From: Nematostella vectensis | Lineage: Eukaryota > Cnidaria > Anthozoa > Actiniaria > Edwardsiidae | Direction of reading: 5' to 3' | DNA: 64,000 nt | Assembly: GCF_932526225.1 (NCBI RefSeq) | Contig: NC_064040.1 | Location: 6,917,181-6,981,180 of the forward strand | Part shown: in pieces, positions 25,107-46,942 of the stretch | How the letters are laid out: the number at the start of each line of letters is the position of its first letter | Position numbering within the stretch: the first letter of the stretch is position 1 | Program-made: the position numbers and the translations under genes | The notes under the pieces: model-generated | Database searches by the model: none | Told to the model about the DNA's origin: nothing | What the model saw: only the letters and a program-made list of their open reading frames with translations

Positions 25107-25528
25107 TCGCCCCATGACAGGTTCTCCAATAGGGTTCTGGATTCCGGATCCTAGTGTGTGGATTCCGGATCCTAGTGTGTGGATTCCGGATTCCATGTGG
25201 GTTTTTTCCCGTGAATACCGGATTCCATTTTTGTGTTCCAGGTTTTTTACAAAACTTTAAATACCTCCAGTGCCTATATGTTCTAAATCTTTCTAATGCC
25301 TGTAAAGTTTTGTTTTTACCTTTCGATTCCATTTATAAACGTTTTGCGTTGTGTCGCTCGTTGTGTAGACCACATCAAGAAATTTTAAAAGAAACAGTTT
25401 TTTTATTACTGTCAAAAAACAAAACTGCATATCAAAGCATACTGTATCTTTTGTCTGTGCGTTACGTGGATAACTATGCTTCGATATAAGTCGAAAAGTC
25501 GCAAATTTAATAGATCAAGGAAACCTTA

Positions 25529-25856
25529 TTAACTCATCGGGCAATAAATGTTGCTGAGAATATGCCTACTTCTTTGTATATCAAAACACATTATCAGGCT
25601 CTGATATTTTGTTTGACCGTGCCATTGTGGCCCGCTTTGGTGGAATATCAGGGCGAGTTTGGGAGAGCCATGGTAAGTATTTTGGCACGAGCCTATAACA
25701 ATAACTAAAGTAGACATCACTATCGTAAAATGAAACGCGTTGTTTAGCGTCCTGATAAACTAACGCCTTCCACTCTCCTCGGGAACGACTCTTCTGTTGC
25801 TTCTGTGGGTCTGTGGGGGGTAGAAGAAGCCAGCCACTTTCCTTCTTCGTTCTCAT
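25529..25856 (-). pseudogene. Possible exon or fragment of the transposon's second ORF
   Basis: A leftward ORF of about 90 codons (25581-25856) encodes a basic N-terminal part and SYCYRLVPKYLPWLSQTRPD. It lies downstream of the transposase-like ORF on the same strand inside the transposon. No convincing splice link was traced. It may be chance. Confidence 0.2.
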
Positions 25857-26239
25857 CTTTCCGTGTCTTTCCGTGTCTGATGTGGAACGATTACTAGGGC
25901 AATAACCTACGCTTTAAGATCAGGCAGGGGCTCGGCCAGCCTGCAGTCTTCGCGCACCAACAGACTAAGAGACTTTGTCACGCACAAGTACTTTAATGTA
26001 ATGTAATGCTGCTAGTATAGCTTTGTGTCTCTACCTGTAATTCAGTCGAAACACTAAGAGAGGTCATATGTGAATAAACTTGAATTATTATTATGTCTTC
26101 TTCGGGAGTTATGGTTGCGGTCTGGTCATCAATGGTGAGGCTTTCTACTTTTGCCAGCAGAGATCTGGGGAATTGCCGTTGCATACCTCGTCGAAGGTAT
26201 ATTTCAGATGGTCATTAGTCTGATCGAGCCATCTGAAAG

Positions 26240-27199
26240 TTACGCTGTTCTTTTGGAATCGTTCAGTTGCAGCGATGACCAAAACGTTATCAAAACCATA
26301 ACGGCGAGCCAATACGGAGATGCTTTCCGTCGGTAATCGTGTCTGACGGCGACGATGTCGTCTTTGTAGTACAAGACCTGCACCCTGGTACTTCCACCGG
26401 TGTCATTTACTGTGACTGTTGATCGAGCTTCACTTACGAAGTCTAGCACGTCGTCTGAGCCCGTTTCGATTCGGTCAGGCAGCATACTCAGTGAGTATGG
26501 AAGGGTTCCTGTCAGCTTTTTTGTCTTAGCTCGGACATTTGCTTGTCGCACTCCTCTCCCATACTCCCGTGTAAATTCCCGCATGGTCTCTGCAAGTCTG
26601 CGGTCTTCTGTCTCATCACCAGTCCCCTCTTTCGTCTGCGTTTTCTTGGATGGCCTCTGCATCAGACTTGGTGGATCGCCCGAGATAATCTTCTCCGGAT
26701 AAAACGAGTTCGGCCCTGTGAAGTATGTAAAATGCTTCTGGTAATTTCGGAGCATGTCATCTTCCACACAGTGCGCTCGTCTATAAACATACTCCACAAT
26801 AGTTGGCATGTCATGATCGGAACGCATGGCTTTGAAGAAACACTCGACAGAAAGAGTTGTCAGACTCGCAAATCTGATCTCCTCCAGGACTCGCTCTTCG
26901 CCGATCTCTGTTAAGGTGTTTGCGAGGCTGGTCAGTGAGTCAAGCGCGATTTGGAATGACTGTCGGGTGCAACGTGGAATTGTCATGTCAGGGCCATTCG
27001 TGCTCAGCTTCCCTGTCCTCTCCTTTGCCTTTTCTTCATGATCTAATAAAAACGCGACCAGATGTTCTATCTGTCTTTTGTGTTCGTCAAACCTCTCGGG
27101 GAAATTCTCTTTCTCACACTTCTTATCCAGGCGGAACACATTGGCATACATCGACATATTCTGCTGGAGAGGCACCAGTCCAACAGCTGATGTAACCAT
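26240..27199 (-). CDS. Transposase-like protein of the 6-bp-TSD transposon (C-terminal part), 319 aa
   Basis: The protein is mainly helical and charged. The central segment includes FASLTTLSVECFFKAMRSDH and VYRRAHCVEDDMLRNYQKHF (about 110-155), followed by FTGPNSFYPE and a basic, Lys/Arg-rich region (about 185-235). I recall related proteins linked to cnidarian transposons, often C-terminal to a catalytic core, but cannot name the superfamily. No DDE/D catalytic triad could be identified, so this is probably only the 3' part of a longer or split gene, or a decayed copy. The frame is open upstream of the Met at 27199 for a short distance. Its position within clear TIRs supports a transposon role. 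Confidence 0.5.
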   Translation of the reverse strand: MVTSAVGLVPLQQNMSMYANVFRLDKKCEKENFPERFDEHKRQIEHLVAFLLDHEEKAKERTGKLSTNGPDMTIPRCTRQSFQIALDSLTSLANTLTEIGEERVLEEIRFASLTTLSVECFFKAMRSDHDMPTIVEYVYRRAHCVEDDMLRNYQKHFTYFTGPNSFYPEKIISGDPPSLMQRPSKKTQTKEGTGDETEDRRLAETMREFTREYGRGVRQANVRAKTKKLTGTLPYSLSMLPDRIETGSDDVLDFVSEARSTVTVNDTGGSTRVQVLYYKDDIVAVRHDYRRKASPYWLAVMVLITFWSSLQLNDSKRTA

Positions 27200-29813
27200 T
27201 CTAACGGCCCATATGTAAATATTTTTAGCGAGATCTCCGCCTCCCTCCCTTCAACCCGGAAAAAAGGATGAATCAGAGCTTGAAGAGGGCGATCGTAGAA
27301 CTCGCCTCCTTTTTTTGCTATATCCAAAAAACCCAACATTAAAAAGCATTAGATCATTTTCAACTAAAAATGCTCCCTGCCACAGTGAGCTTTATGCTTT
27401 TATACCATAAAATTAGATATCTTTCAACATAAGATTTTACAACATTGACCTGAAAAAAAGTAATAATTGTCTTGTTGACTATATTCCCTAAAAGTACTGT
27501 CAATAAAAATATACTAGCAAATCAACATACGCTCTTGTTTACCTAGACATGGGCGAAAGAGGACAACTCCTTTCTTGTTTTCTTTTTCTTTCCCTGTCAT
27601 AAAAAATTATAAGTAACCCAAATCAATTCACCATACCACATCAGAGCTCACCCTACCATTTTTTAGCATATTCCTCATGCTCTCTCTTCTTGAATTTCCT
27701 GTGTTTTTTTTTTCTTTCTTGTGCTTTCCCATCTGTTGCATAAGAGAAAAACAAAAGTAATATTTCACTCCACTATTACTGTTCCATAAGCAATTACTGT
27801 GAAATAATTCCAACCATAATATAAGCCCACTATTCCGTGAAATAACACTATGCCTCCCCTACACCTGAAAAAATGCCTCTGCTAAAAAAAACTTTTTGAT
27901 TATCAGGGGCGTACGCATGATTTTTAAGTTGCAGTTATAGCATTCAGAAGCTGGATAAGGGCGTGGCCCCTCATCCCCGTGAAAAGCTCATAGCGTCCAC
28001 TTTTGTGTTGGAAATTGGCAGCAATATTACTCAAACCTCTGTCATCCTCGTCGCATGGCACTGAACGACATGTGTTTGGAAATAATCTGTGAACTACCAC
28101 GCTTAAGAAAATTATATATTTTTTTCCTCGTTATATATATTAAACTACGTACATAAAAATGAATAAGCAAACATTTGATTTTTCCCTCGTTATGCAAATA
28201 AGATCACCAATTTTTTTGCAGTCCAGTGACTGCAGGCCTATAACCTGCGTACGCCCCTGATTATAATCTCAACCAAATATCAGTCCACCAAAAAGTATGT
28301 GAAAGCTATAGGCAATGGCCTCATTTTTCATGTTGCATGATAACCAACAAAAAAGCAGTAATCAGAGTACAAGCTCATTCCCAATAAAAGAATTTAACAG
28401 TCGTTCAAATCAGGAAAGTGCACGTCCCTGTTAAAATCAAATCCTTTTTTCATCTTATTTTCTTCTGTTGCCTTTTTTTGTCAACATGTTTATCTTAGTT
28501 TTTCAAACATGTTTTTAAGATTATTTTGTGATTTTGCCCCCTCCCCTTCCCCCCTCTGATTCCTGCTATGGCTTTGTTTGTTATATGAGTATCAAAACAT
28601 ACCTCAGACGTGTCTTGACGTGTCGTGACTGTTGAAGATTATAGTAGTAGTTATTGAAATCCTAGTTTTGTCGATGTCTGTAGACAACTTTCACCCCAAA
28701 CATTACCGTTGCATCGGCATTTTTCAAATGAAAGACAAAGAACAAGTAAATAAAGTCTCATTTTGTAGAAAAACTTAATTTCGCAAAGCTGTTTATATAT
28801 TTTTAGGCGCACTGTGACAGCTAAATGTCAAATCATTAAACTGAGATGAAACCTTATTGATGTTAGCCTTGATTGGCCCACTTTATACCGGGCAGTGGAA
28901 TGTTTTTTTCTGTGATGAAAACTTTCTACAACTCGACACAACTAGAACATGAAGCGATTTCCCGTAAGTTAGCTCTTTGGCGGGCAATTAAGATTTTTTA
29001 AGAAAAACCCGAAAAGTTTACCGTGTGACTTTCCGGGTTTCTGAGCTTATCAGCGTTTTAAGAAACGACTACCTGAAAACAAATTGAACTAGCTAATTAT
29101 CTCATAAAGATCACTGATTCCACATGAAAACGCTGTGTAGCCATTTTGGGAAACAAGGTAGGTTTAATAATAACGGCAATATTTTGGGGGTCGTAGCTTT
29201 TGGGGTCACAGGTTTTAGGTCTTCGTTTTGTAGACACCCAACTTACACGTGTTTGAAGTGAAAACTCTTTTGACCGATTACTTCGTCGAGATCAGAACTT
29301 CCTGTTCTCACAGATATGGAGAGGCGATTTCTTATGATTGTTTTTTTACAATACAATAAATATTTAAATAATTGAATGTCATTATCAATAAGAATTCGAA
29401 AGAATAAATCTGCCCTTACCCTCCTTTGTTGTTGATTCTTGCCTGTGTGAGGCTAGAAAGCGAGAACTTGGAGGTGTTTGATCGCATGTTCAAACCTACC
29501 CGCGTCTCATTGGCTAATAAAATAATAACCATGGAATGGCTTCTTCGTCAACCGCCAAAAGGTTGAAATGAAAATCACGTGCATATAAACAGATAAATCA
29601 AAATGAACCATAACCATCGTTCTTTTGGAAAAAGAAGCCAAATATTAAAATAATTTTTATACTAATTCTTGTATTCCGGATTCCAGCTTAACTGCTTAAG
29701 TCTTAGATTCCGGATCCTAGTGTGTGGATTCCGGATTCCAGTAGCATGGATTCCGGATTCCAAGTCTCATTTTTTCATGGATTCCGGATTCCGGATTACC
29801 TGTCATGGGGCGA
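27200..29813. other. Transposon interior upstream of its ORF, no supported gene
   Basis: The sequence is AT-rich with no convincing coding run. It could hold 5' exons of the leftward transposase gene that I cannot resolve. The last 150 bases carry the subterminal GGATTCCGGAT repeats. Confidence 0.5.
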
Positions 29814-29931
29814 GATAATGAACAAAATTCAACTCCCGAATTGAGCTCGCGAATGACGACTGCGTGAATTTCAGCGTTCGCTCGACCAAAGTACGTGTGG
29901 CTTCAGAAATTACCGAGATTTCTGCTAATGG

Positions 29932-30927
29932 GTGTGGATAGCTGTGTATGGTGTGGATAGCTGTGTAGTGTGGATAGCTGTGTATAGCTGTGTATAGCTG
30001 TGTATGGTGTGTATAGCTGTGGATAGCTGTGTATGGCTGTGTATGGTGTGGATAGTTGTGGATGGTGTGAATAGCTGTAAATGGCGTGAATAGCTGTGGA
30101 TGGTGTGGATAGCTGTGTATGGTGTGGATAGCTGTGGATGGCTTTGTATGGCGTGGATAGCTGTGTATGGTGTGGATAGCTGTGAATGGCTGTGTATAGC
30201 GTGGATAGCTGTGTATGGTGTGGATGGGTGTGTATGGTGTGGATAGCTGTGTATGGTGTGGATAGCTGTGTATGGTGTGAATAGTTGTGTATGGTGTGGA
30301 TAGCTGTGGATGGTGTGGATAGCTGTGTATGGCTGTGGATGGTGTGGATAGCTGTGTATGGTGTGGGTAGCTGTGTATGGTGTGGATAGCTGTGTATGGT
30401 GTAGATAGCTGTGTATGGTGTGGATAGCTGTGTATGGTGTGCATGGCTGCAATACACCAAAAACTGGAAATCGACTCTGCCAAATTTTCGTCTTTAATAA
30501 GACTTCTTCAGGGCAGACAAGTCTTATTAAAGACGAAAATCTGGCAGAGTCGATTTCCAGTTTTTGGTGTATTGTATTCATTGTTCTGGTACGAGATCGC
30601 GACAGTTTGGGCTTTTTGATTCTGTGTGTATGGCTGTGTATAGTGTGGATAGATGTTGATGGTGTGGATAGCTGTGTATGTTGTGGATAGCTGTGTATGG
30701 TGTGGATGGTTGTGGATGGTGTGGATAGCTGTGAATGGTGTGGATAGCTGTGGATGGTGTGGATAGCTGTGTATGGTGTGGATAGCTGTGGATGGTGTGG
30801 ATAGCTGTGTATGGTGTGGATAGCTGTGTATGGTGTGGATAGCTGTGTATGGTGAGGATAGCTGTGTATGGTGTAGATAGCTGTGTATGGTGTGTATGGC
30901 TGTGTATAGTGTGGATAGATATGGATG
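29932..30927. repeat. 19-bp minisatellite, block C (about 1 kb)
   Basis: This is the largest block of the GATAGCTGTGTATGGTGTG repeat, broken by a hairpin insertion at 30450-30574 and by about 45 bp of unrelated sequence after it. Its right part (from about 30735) aligns with block A at the window start, so it lies across the left boundary of duplication copy B. Confidence 0.95.
30450..30574. mobile_element. 125-bp near-perfect hairpin (MITE-like) inside the minisatellite
   Basis: CAATACACCAAAAACTGG begins a roughly 53-bp arm repeated in inverted orientation and ending in GGTGTATTG, with a loop of about 19 bp. One mismatch or so separates the arms. No clear target duplication can be seen because the flanks are repetitive. 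Confidence 0.75.
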
Positions 30928-31133
30928 GTACCTACCTGGCGAGGTACCTTGCCGCTGGCACAAAGGTTCGTGGGCTCTGGGAATGAGATTGAAGTTGCCG
31001 CCATTTTGTTTTTTTGGGTGTGTGTAGATTTTGAGATTTTTTCTCACATACACTTCACGGTATTTTGGCAGCAGGGCTATAATATAGCCACTTCAACGCA
31101 CAGATGCCCACTTGAGACATAGATAGCCGCTGG

Positions 31134-42741
<11,608 letters not shown>

Positions 42742-42969
42742 GAATATAATTAAGCCAAGCGGATTTCTAAAGAGAAAAACAACTACCCTGCTTACATCTG
42801 CAAAATGTTTAACGCAGGGGCATGCCAAAATGTTCAACGCTTTCACTAACCAGAGAGTCTCACAGACTGTTTTGACATATTGTGTAGGCTGACTTGCCAT
42901 GTGACAAAGTGTGGTTCGGGTGGGATTTGGAGGGTGACATTATACTGTTTTATATATAAAAAAGTGTAA

Positions 42970-42975
42970 AATAAA
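42970..42975 (+). promoter_or_regulatory. Likely poly(A) signal of polymerase copy 2
   Basis: AATAAA lies 229 bases after the ancestral TGA, at the position equivalent to 18499-18504 in copy 1. Confidence 0.5.
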
Positions 42976-43779
42976 AGTCATGATTTTGTTCCTGTTATAT
43001 GTACTCTTTGCAAAGCCATGGATATTGTGGTCGCTGATAAAACCATCGTCTCGGTTAATGATAAAATTGTTATCCTCCATGATGTAGGGTGTCAATGTCC
43101 AGAATTATTGCTTTCCTCCAAAGGATTTCTTGGCCTGTTTTATTTGGTGGTTCTAACTGCTATATAAAAAATAGCAATCAAAATCATCAGCAATATTTCT
43201 GTGTAGCTGCGATTCTGAACGGCATTTTGGTGGCCGGTTGCTTTCCATACAGTAGCTCCCATCGAAGTTAAAGTAGAATATTCAGTAGTTTTATGTAGTT
43301 TAGACTAATTTTAGTGGTAGACTACGCAAACTATATCCAACATAACTTGGTGGATAATTTTGTAAGTCTGCTGCTTGGGCGATGGCTAAGATTGGCTATG
43401 GGTGATGTGCAAAAAGACTCGAGTTAATGGTATGAGTTAGCTGGAGCTGCTGTGTAAATAACATATCAATACATTTACAGATTTGGTCTTTGCTAGTAAT
43501 TTACTTTGTAAAGTAATTTACTTTGTAAATTACTAGGTCTACCAGGATTTTCATGTACCATGTCATCAAATTTAGGGGAATTGTTTTATGGAAATAAAGT
43601 TTTTAGAACCCTTATAAGTGTAATCTTTTTATGGGTGCTGAGGTTAAGAAATCCCATAGGAGGGGCTGGTAAGGTATTGTAAAGTGAAGAGTTGGAATTT
43701 CAAAGTCTAGAATTGGGGGGACTTGGTTTTTTCATAGACAGCAGATCAAGGATCGCGTAGATTAATAATTAGCAATCAT

Positions 43780-44320
43780 TAATCTACGTCGGGCGGGGTT
43801 CGCGTAGATAAATAATTAGCAATCATTATTATACGACGGGACTGGGGCCTTTCATAGAAACGAGAGAGACCCGCGCCGCGCCCCCAGCCCGCTTTCCATG
43901 GCCTGGCGGCGTCCGGGTAAAAAAAAAATTGCAATTGCCAATCTACGTCGGGCGGGGTCCGGGTAGAAAGGGTCGGGCAGGGGCTTTCATAGAAATGGGG
44001 ATAAGCCGCGCCCCGCCGCCCCTCCCAGCCCGTTCTCCGTTGTTTTTTGTATGCCCTAGGGCATGCCCAATGCCTGGGGTATACCGTCTGGGGTCCTCGT
44101 GGGAGAGGAGTGTGTTATAGGGGTCGCTTAAAGCGTTTGCTTAAAGCGCCTCGCTAGGGGATGGCTGGCCCCCTTTGTGTGGTAACATGTGGGAACCTTG
44201 CAATTAGACCCTCGTCTGTAGTATACCGAGCGTTGGATTGGACCGCCACCCTACGGAGCGCTGAATGACCGTTTTTCGGCCGTAAATTCAAAGCCGCTGG
44301 CGTGGCGTTTAAACCTGAAC
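43780..44320. other. GC-rich leader of the virus-like cluster, present only in copy 2
   Basis: This stretch contains repeated pieces of AATAATTAGCAATCATTA and CGGGCGGGG-type sequence, a GCCCTAGGGC palindrome near 44055, and CGCTTAAAGCG-like repeats near 44125-44150. Copy 1 has lost most of it. It probably represents non-coding terminal or regulatory sequence of the element. No ORF is supported. Confidence 0.5.
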
Positions 44321-44321
44321 T

Positions 44322-44950
44322 TTACTCGAACACCTCGCTCCCGAACTCCTCGCGAATTACTCGCAGTCTCTTTTTCATCTTTTCGCGTGTCTCCAGGGAC
44401 TTTCTCGGGGGCCCTTTCTTGCTTTTTTTCTCACGCGATGCGAGGCCGTGTCGAGCTCTGATAGCGGCCTTGAGCGCGTTGTATCTCTCTCGTTCCCGAA
44501 GTATTAGCTGAAACTCTTCGTCTGAGATATGCCCGTCTTGTAGAGCCTTAGAGACTAGCTCGCTGATCGAGTTTTTCTTACTCTCCGCTAAAACCATCGT
44601 GTCTTCGTGTTAAGCCACCTTGCTCGTAAGACCCCTAGAGACTATCCCTGCGCCTACGCCCACGACACCGACCAGCCCAGCGACCCCTGCCAGTGGACCG
44701 CCGATCAGAGAACCCCTATCCCACTCAAAGAGACCCCTACCCCGGCGCTGGAAAGCGCCCCTGCAGCGATGCCGGATGCCACAGAAACAGCATGGGTAAC
44801 GGTGCGCTTATACTTTTTCCGCACCTGTCGATGATGCGTTATCTCCGCCTGAGTGTCACATATTTCGGAAGCTTTGCACGTCGCCGCCGCTGTGCGTACG
44901 GGAAGCGAGGGGTATATGGCACCGTATATGATAACGTCGCTGTTTGCCAT
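44322..44950 (-). pseudogene. Copy 2 of the predicted membrane-protein gene, broken
   Basis: This is homologous to 19363-19902. The frame is split into a 5' part (44705-44950) with several small deletions and a 3' part (44322-44597). The 3' part preserves a longer basic C-terminus (RERERYNALKAAIRARHG, then Lys/Arg-rich sequence to SEVFE) that copy 1 has lost. The two copies have therefore decayed independently. Confidence 0.6.
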
Positions 44951-44966
44951 GTCTGTTACGTCGGAG

Positions 44967-45642
44967 CTAGGTTAGCTCTAATACAAGGCGAACAGGCTTG
45001 CTCTTAAAGTCCACCCGTCTACCGCAGTCATCCCTGATCCATATTTGGATACTCGAGACAAACTCAGAGGAAGATGCTGCGACACAAACGGGGATGTCGG
45101 GTCCATAGACGACTTTCTCGTGCGGTCTCCCGCGGGTTTCTAGGCAAGCGAGAACGTTTGAAGGCTCGCCTAAGGAGAGGCATTGCGTGCGATCTACGAT
45201 ATCGCAGCAGATGTAGAGGGCCTCTATTTTCGGCAAAGCCACCTTAAGTGGGGCCCCCCAAGGGAAGTGCGAGGCCCCGCTCCCCCAACTGATTGTCTTT
45301 AGCCTCTAGGCCAAACAGTGCGCAAAGCTCGGCATTCAGGAACGCAACGCCACTGGGCATAAGCCCGATCTTCTCGGTGAGGGGATCCAGCTTCGCGGTC
45401 AGAATCTTGCTTTCAGCGCGGTTGATCGTTTCCACGATGGACTCGGCCGTGTGGTGCCCGGCTGGCAGAGTAGCGATGGGCGGGAGGGGGGCTATAGTCG
45501 TTATCTGATGCTCCCGCTCGAGATTATACCAACTGTTAAACAGCGAGCACTGCCGGAGCGCCACGAAGCGTGGGCGCCTTATCGGCCGCTCGAAGTAGAG
45601 CGTCTGTTCGCCTTTGGTGAGCACAGTATGTAGGACCACCAT
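44967..45642 (-). pseudogene. Copy 2 of the predicted structural-protein gene, frameshifted
   Basis: This is homologous to 19919-20608. A length change in a C/G homopolymer at about 45243-45256 splits it into 45244-45642 and 44967-45242. Otherwise the sequence is very close to copy 1. The duplication ends 9 bp upstream of its Met. Confidence 0.6.
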
Positions 45643-45737
45643 TGTATTGTATTCTGAGAGCCGTATTTTAAAATAAGAAAGTAGCCACTAACATCCTTGA
45701 CCGACGCCGTTGTACGCTTGACCGCGCTGGGAAGGAG

Positions 45738-45965
45738 CACAGGTAGCCAAGTCAATGGTTGCTTGTTCGTAGCTCGGAACTCGGCTGATCTGAGAGGGGA
45801 CGAGTAAAGCGTTTTTTGTAGAATGTTGTCAATAAAATTAAGGCATGTTCTAAGTTTTAAGGCAATTTTATTGACAACATTCTACAAAAAACGCTTTACT
45901 CGTCCCCTCTCAGATCAGCCGAGTTCCGAGCTACGAACAAGCAACCATTGCCTGGGCTACCTGTG
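45738..45965. mobile_element. 228-bp hairpin MITE
   Basis: The ends are CACAGGTAGCC and its near reverse complement. The arms of about 100 bp include GACGAGTAAAGCG and GACAACATTCTAC stretches in inverted copies. The half nearest CTACCTGTG also occurs inside the TTAA element at about 4545-4630, showing it is a multi-copy family. No target duplication is evident. Confidence 0.8.
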
Positions 45966-46133
45966 GCCGGATAGCCGACCATGATGTACTTTAATTTATT
46001 TTTTTTTTTTGTCTCGTAATGGGAAAGCTCTTCATACGTACGGATACTTTGTTTTGAGGTCCTAAAAACAGTGTTTTTTTTTTAGCTAACTTCAGCCTGC
46101 TTAGCAAGCGTTTCTGTCGCGCGGCCATATTCC
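45966..46133. other. Short spacer between two MITEs, no gene
   Basis: This AT-rich sequence with poly-T runs separates the hairpin MITE from the Mutator-like element. Nothing else is seen. Confidence 0.6.
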
Positions 46134-46792
46134 TAGTCCAGACCTGGGACTCTCTTTGCGCTCGACATTCTGGCTCGCGTGAAAGAGGGTCCAGTATTTA
46201 TTGCATGCGCATGCGCGAACATGTACCAATCAGCGATCTTCACGGCAAAAGTTGAAATACGAGCGGGCGCAATAACGGACGTGCCTAAGGAGAGTCGATT
46301 CCCGCTAGACCTTGTCGAGTGCAGAGCTCCGAAAATCGATCATCGCTAAGATGAAAAGAATGTTTTGTACATGTGAAGGAATATCAGCGAACTGCTTGGA
46401 ATTTGTTTTCTATAAAAACGCGATAAAATGTGATTGAAAATCACATTCCAAAAAAGCGCGCGCTCGCTTGAAATGGCGCTATTGCCTAAAGCGCGCGCGT
46501 GAAAATAACGAAAACAGAAAAGCTCTTTGATTGATATATTTTTCAGACTCTTATTATCATCTGTCCTGATCTCAGAAAAGTTTGATAATTAAGTATTTAT
46601 CCAAGACCAAAATCAGCGTATTATTTCTGAAATAAACCCTCGCTCGTCCCTTTCGCAGCCATCTTGAACTAAGCTACCAGGCCACACCGCATATATGCGG
46701 TGTATTTTCGCGCATGCGCATGCAATAAATACTGGACCCTCTTTCACGCGAGCCAGAATGTCGAGCGCAAAGAGAGTCCCAGGTCTGGACTA
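46134..46792. mobile_element. 659-bp Mutator-like MITE with about 85-bp TIRs and 9-bp target duplication
   Basis: The ends TAGTCCAGACCTGGGACTC and its reverse complement start inverted repeats of about 85 bp. CCATATTCC is duplicated at 46125-46133 and 46793-46801. Nine-base duplications with long TIRs fit Mutator-like elements. Both TIRs contain GCGCATGCGC palindromes (near 46205 and 46712), which match the known NRF1 binding consensus. The interior has alternating GCGCGC tracts (near 46460 and 46490). The element ends about 150 bp before the start codon of the next gene. Confidence 0.88.
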
Positions 46793-46942
46793 CCATATTC
46801 CTCGCTCGCTCTCTATTCCTGCTGAAACTCCACAGGAACGCTTACTACACAGGCTAAGCTAACTTCAATTCTAGAATTCGGGAGCCCTGTGGTGTTATGA
46901 AGACGAGGCTGATCGACAAGGTCGTGTAGCGTTCTTGACAAC

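Larger units (their letters stand above)
25107..29813 (-). mobile_element. 4.7 kb DNA transposon with 16-bp TIRs and 6-bp target duplication, superfamily unassigned
   Basis: The left end TCGCCCCATGACAGGT is the exact reverse complement of the right end. GATAAT flanks both sides (25101-25106 and 29814-29819). Just inside both ends lie subterminal repeats built from GGATTCCGGAT, with spacer CCTAGTGTGT. A transposase-like ORF runs leftward at 26240-27199. Six-base duplications occur in IS3EU, Dada and some hAT elements, among others, so the superfamily stays open. The single duplication and matched ends make the insertion boundaries firm. Confidence 0.88.

Noticed and set aside
21821-30927. Long ORFs rich in TPYTAIHTIHSYPHHTQLS repeats
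   Set aside because: They are translations of a 19-bp tandem repeat; the unit length keeps all three frames of one strand open, so no gene is implied.
30925-31122. Plus-strand ORF starting MVPTWRGTLPLAQRF, also seen at 203-418
   Set aside because: It spans the end of the minisatellite and the probable 5' UTR of the polymerase gene, and is interrupted differently in the two copies.
44302-45633. Plus-strand ORFs across the copy 2 virus-like cluster
   Set aside because: They are antisense shadows of the leftward pseudogenes in GC-rich DNA.
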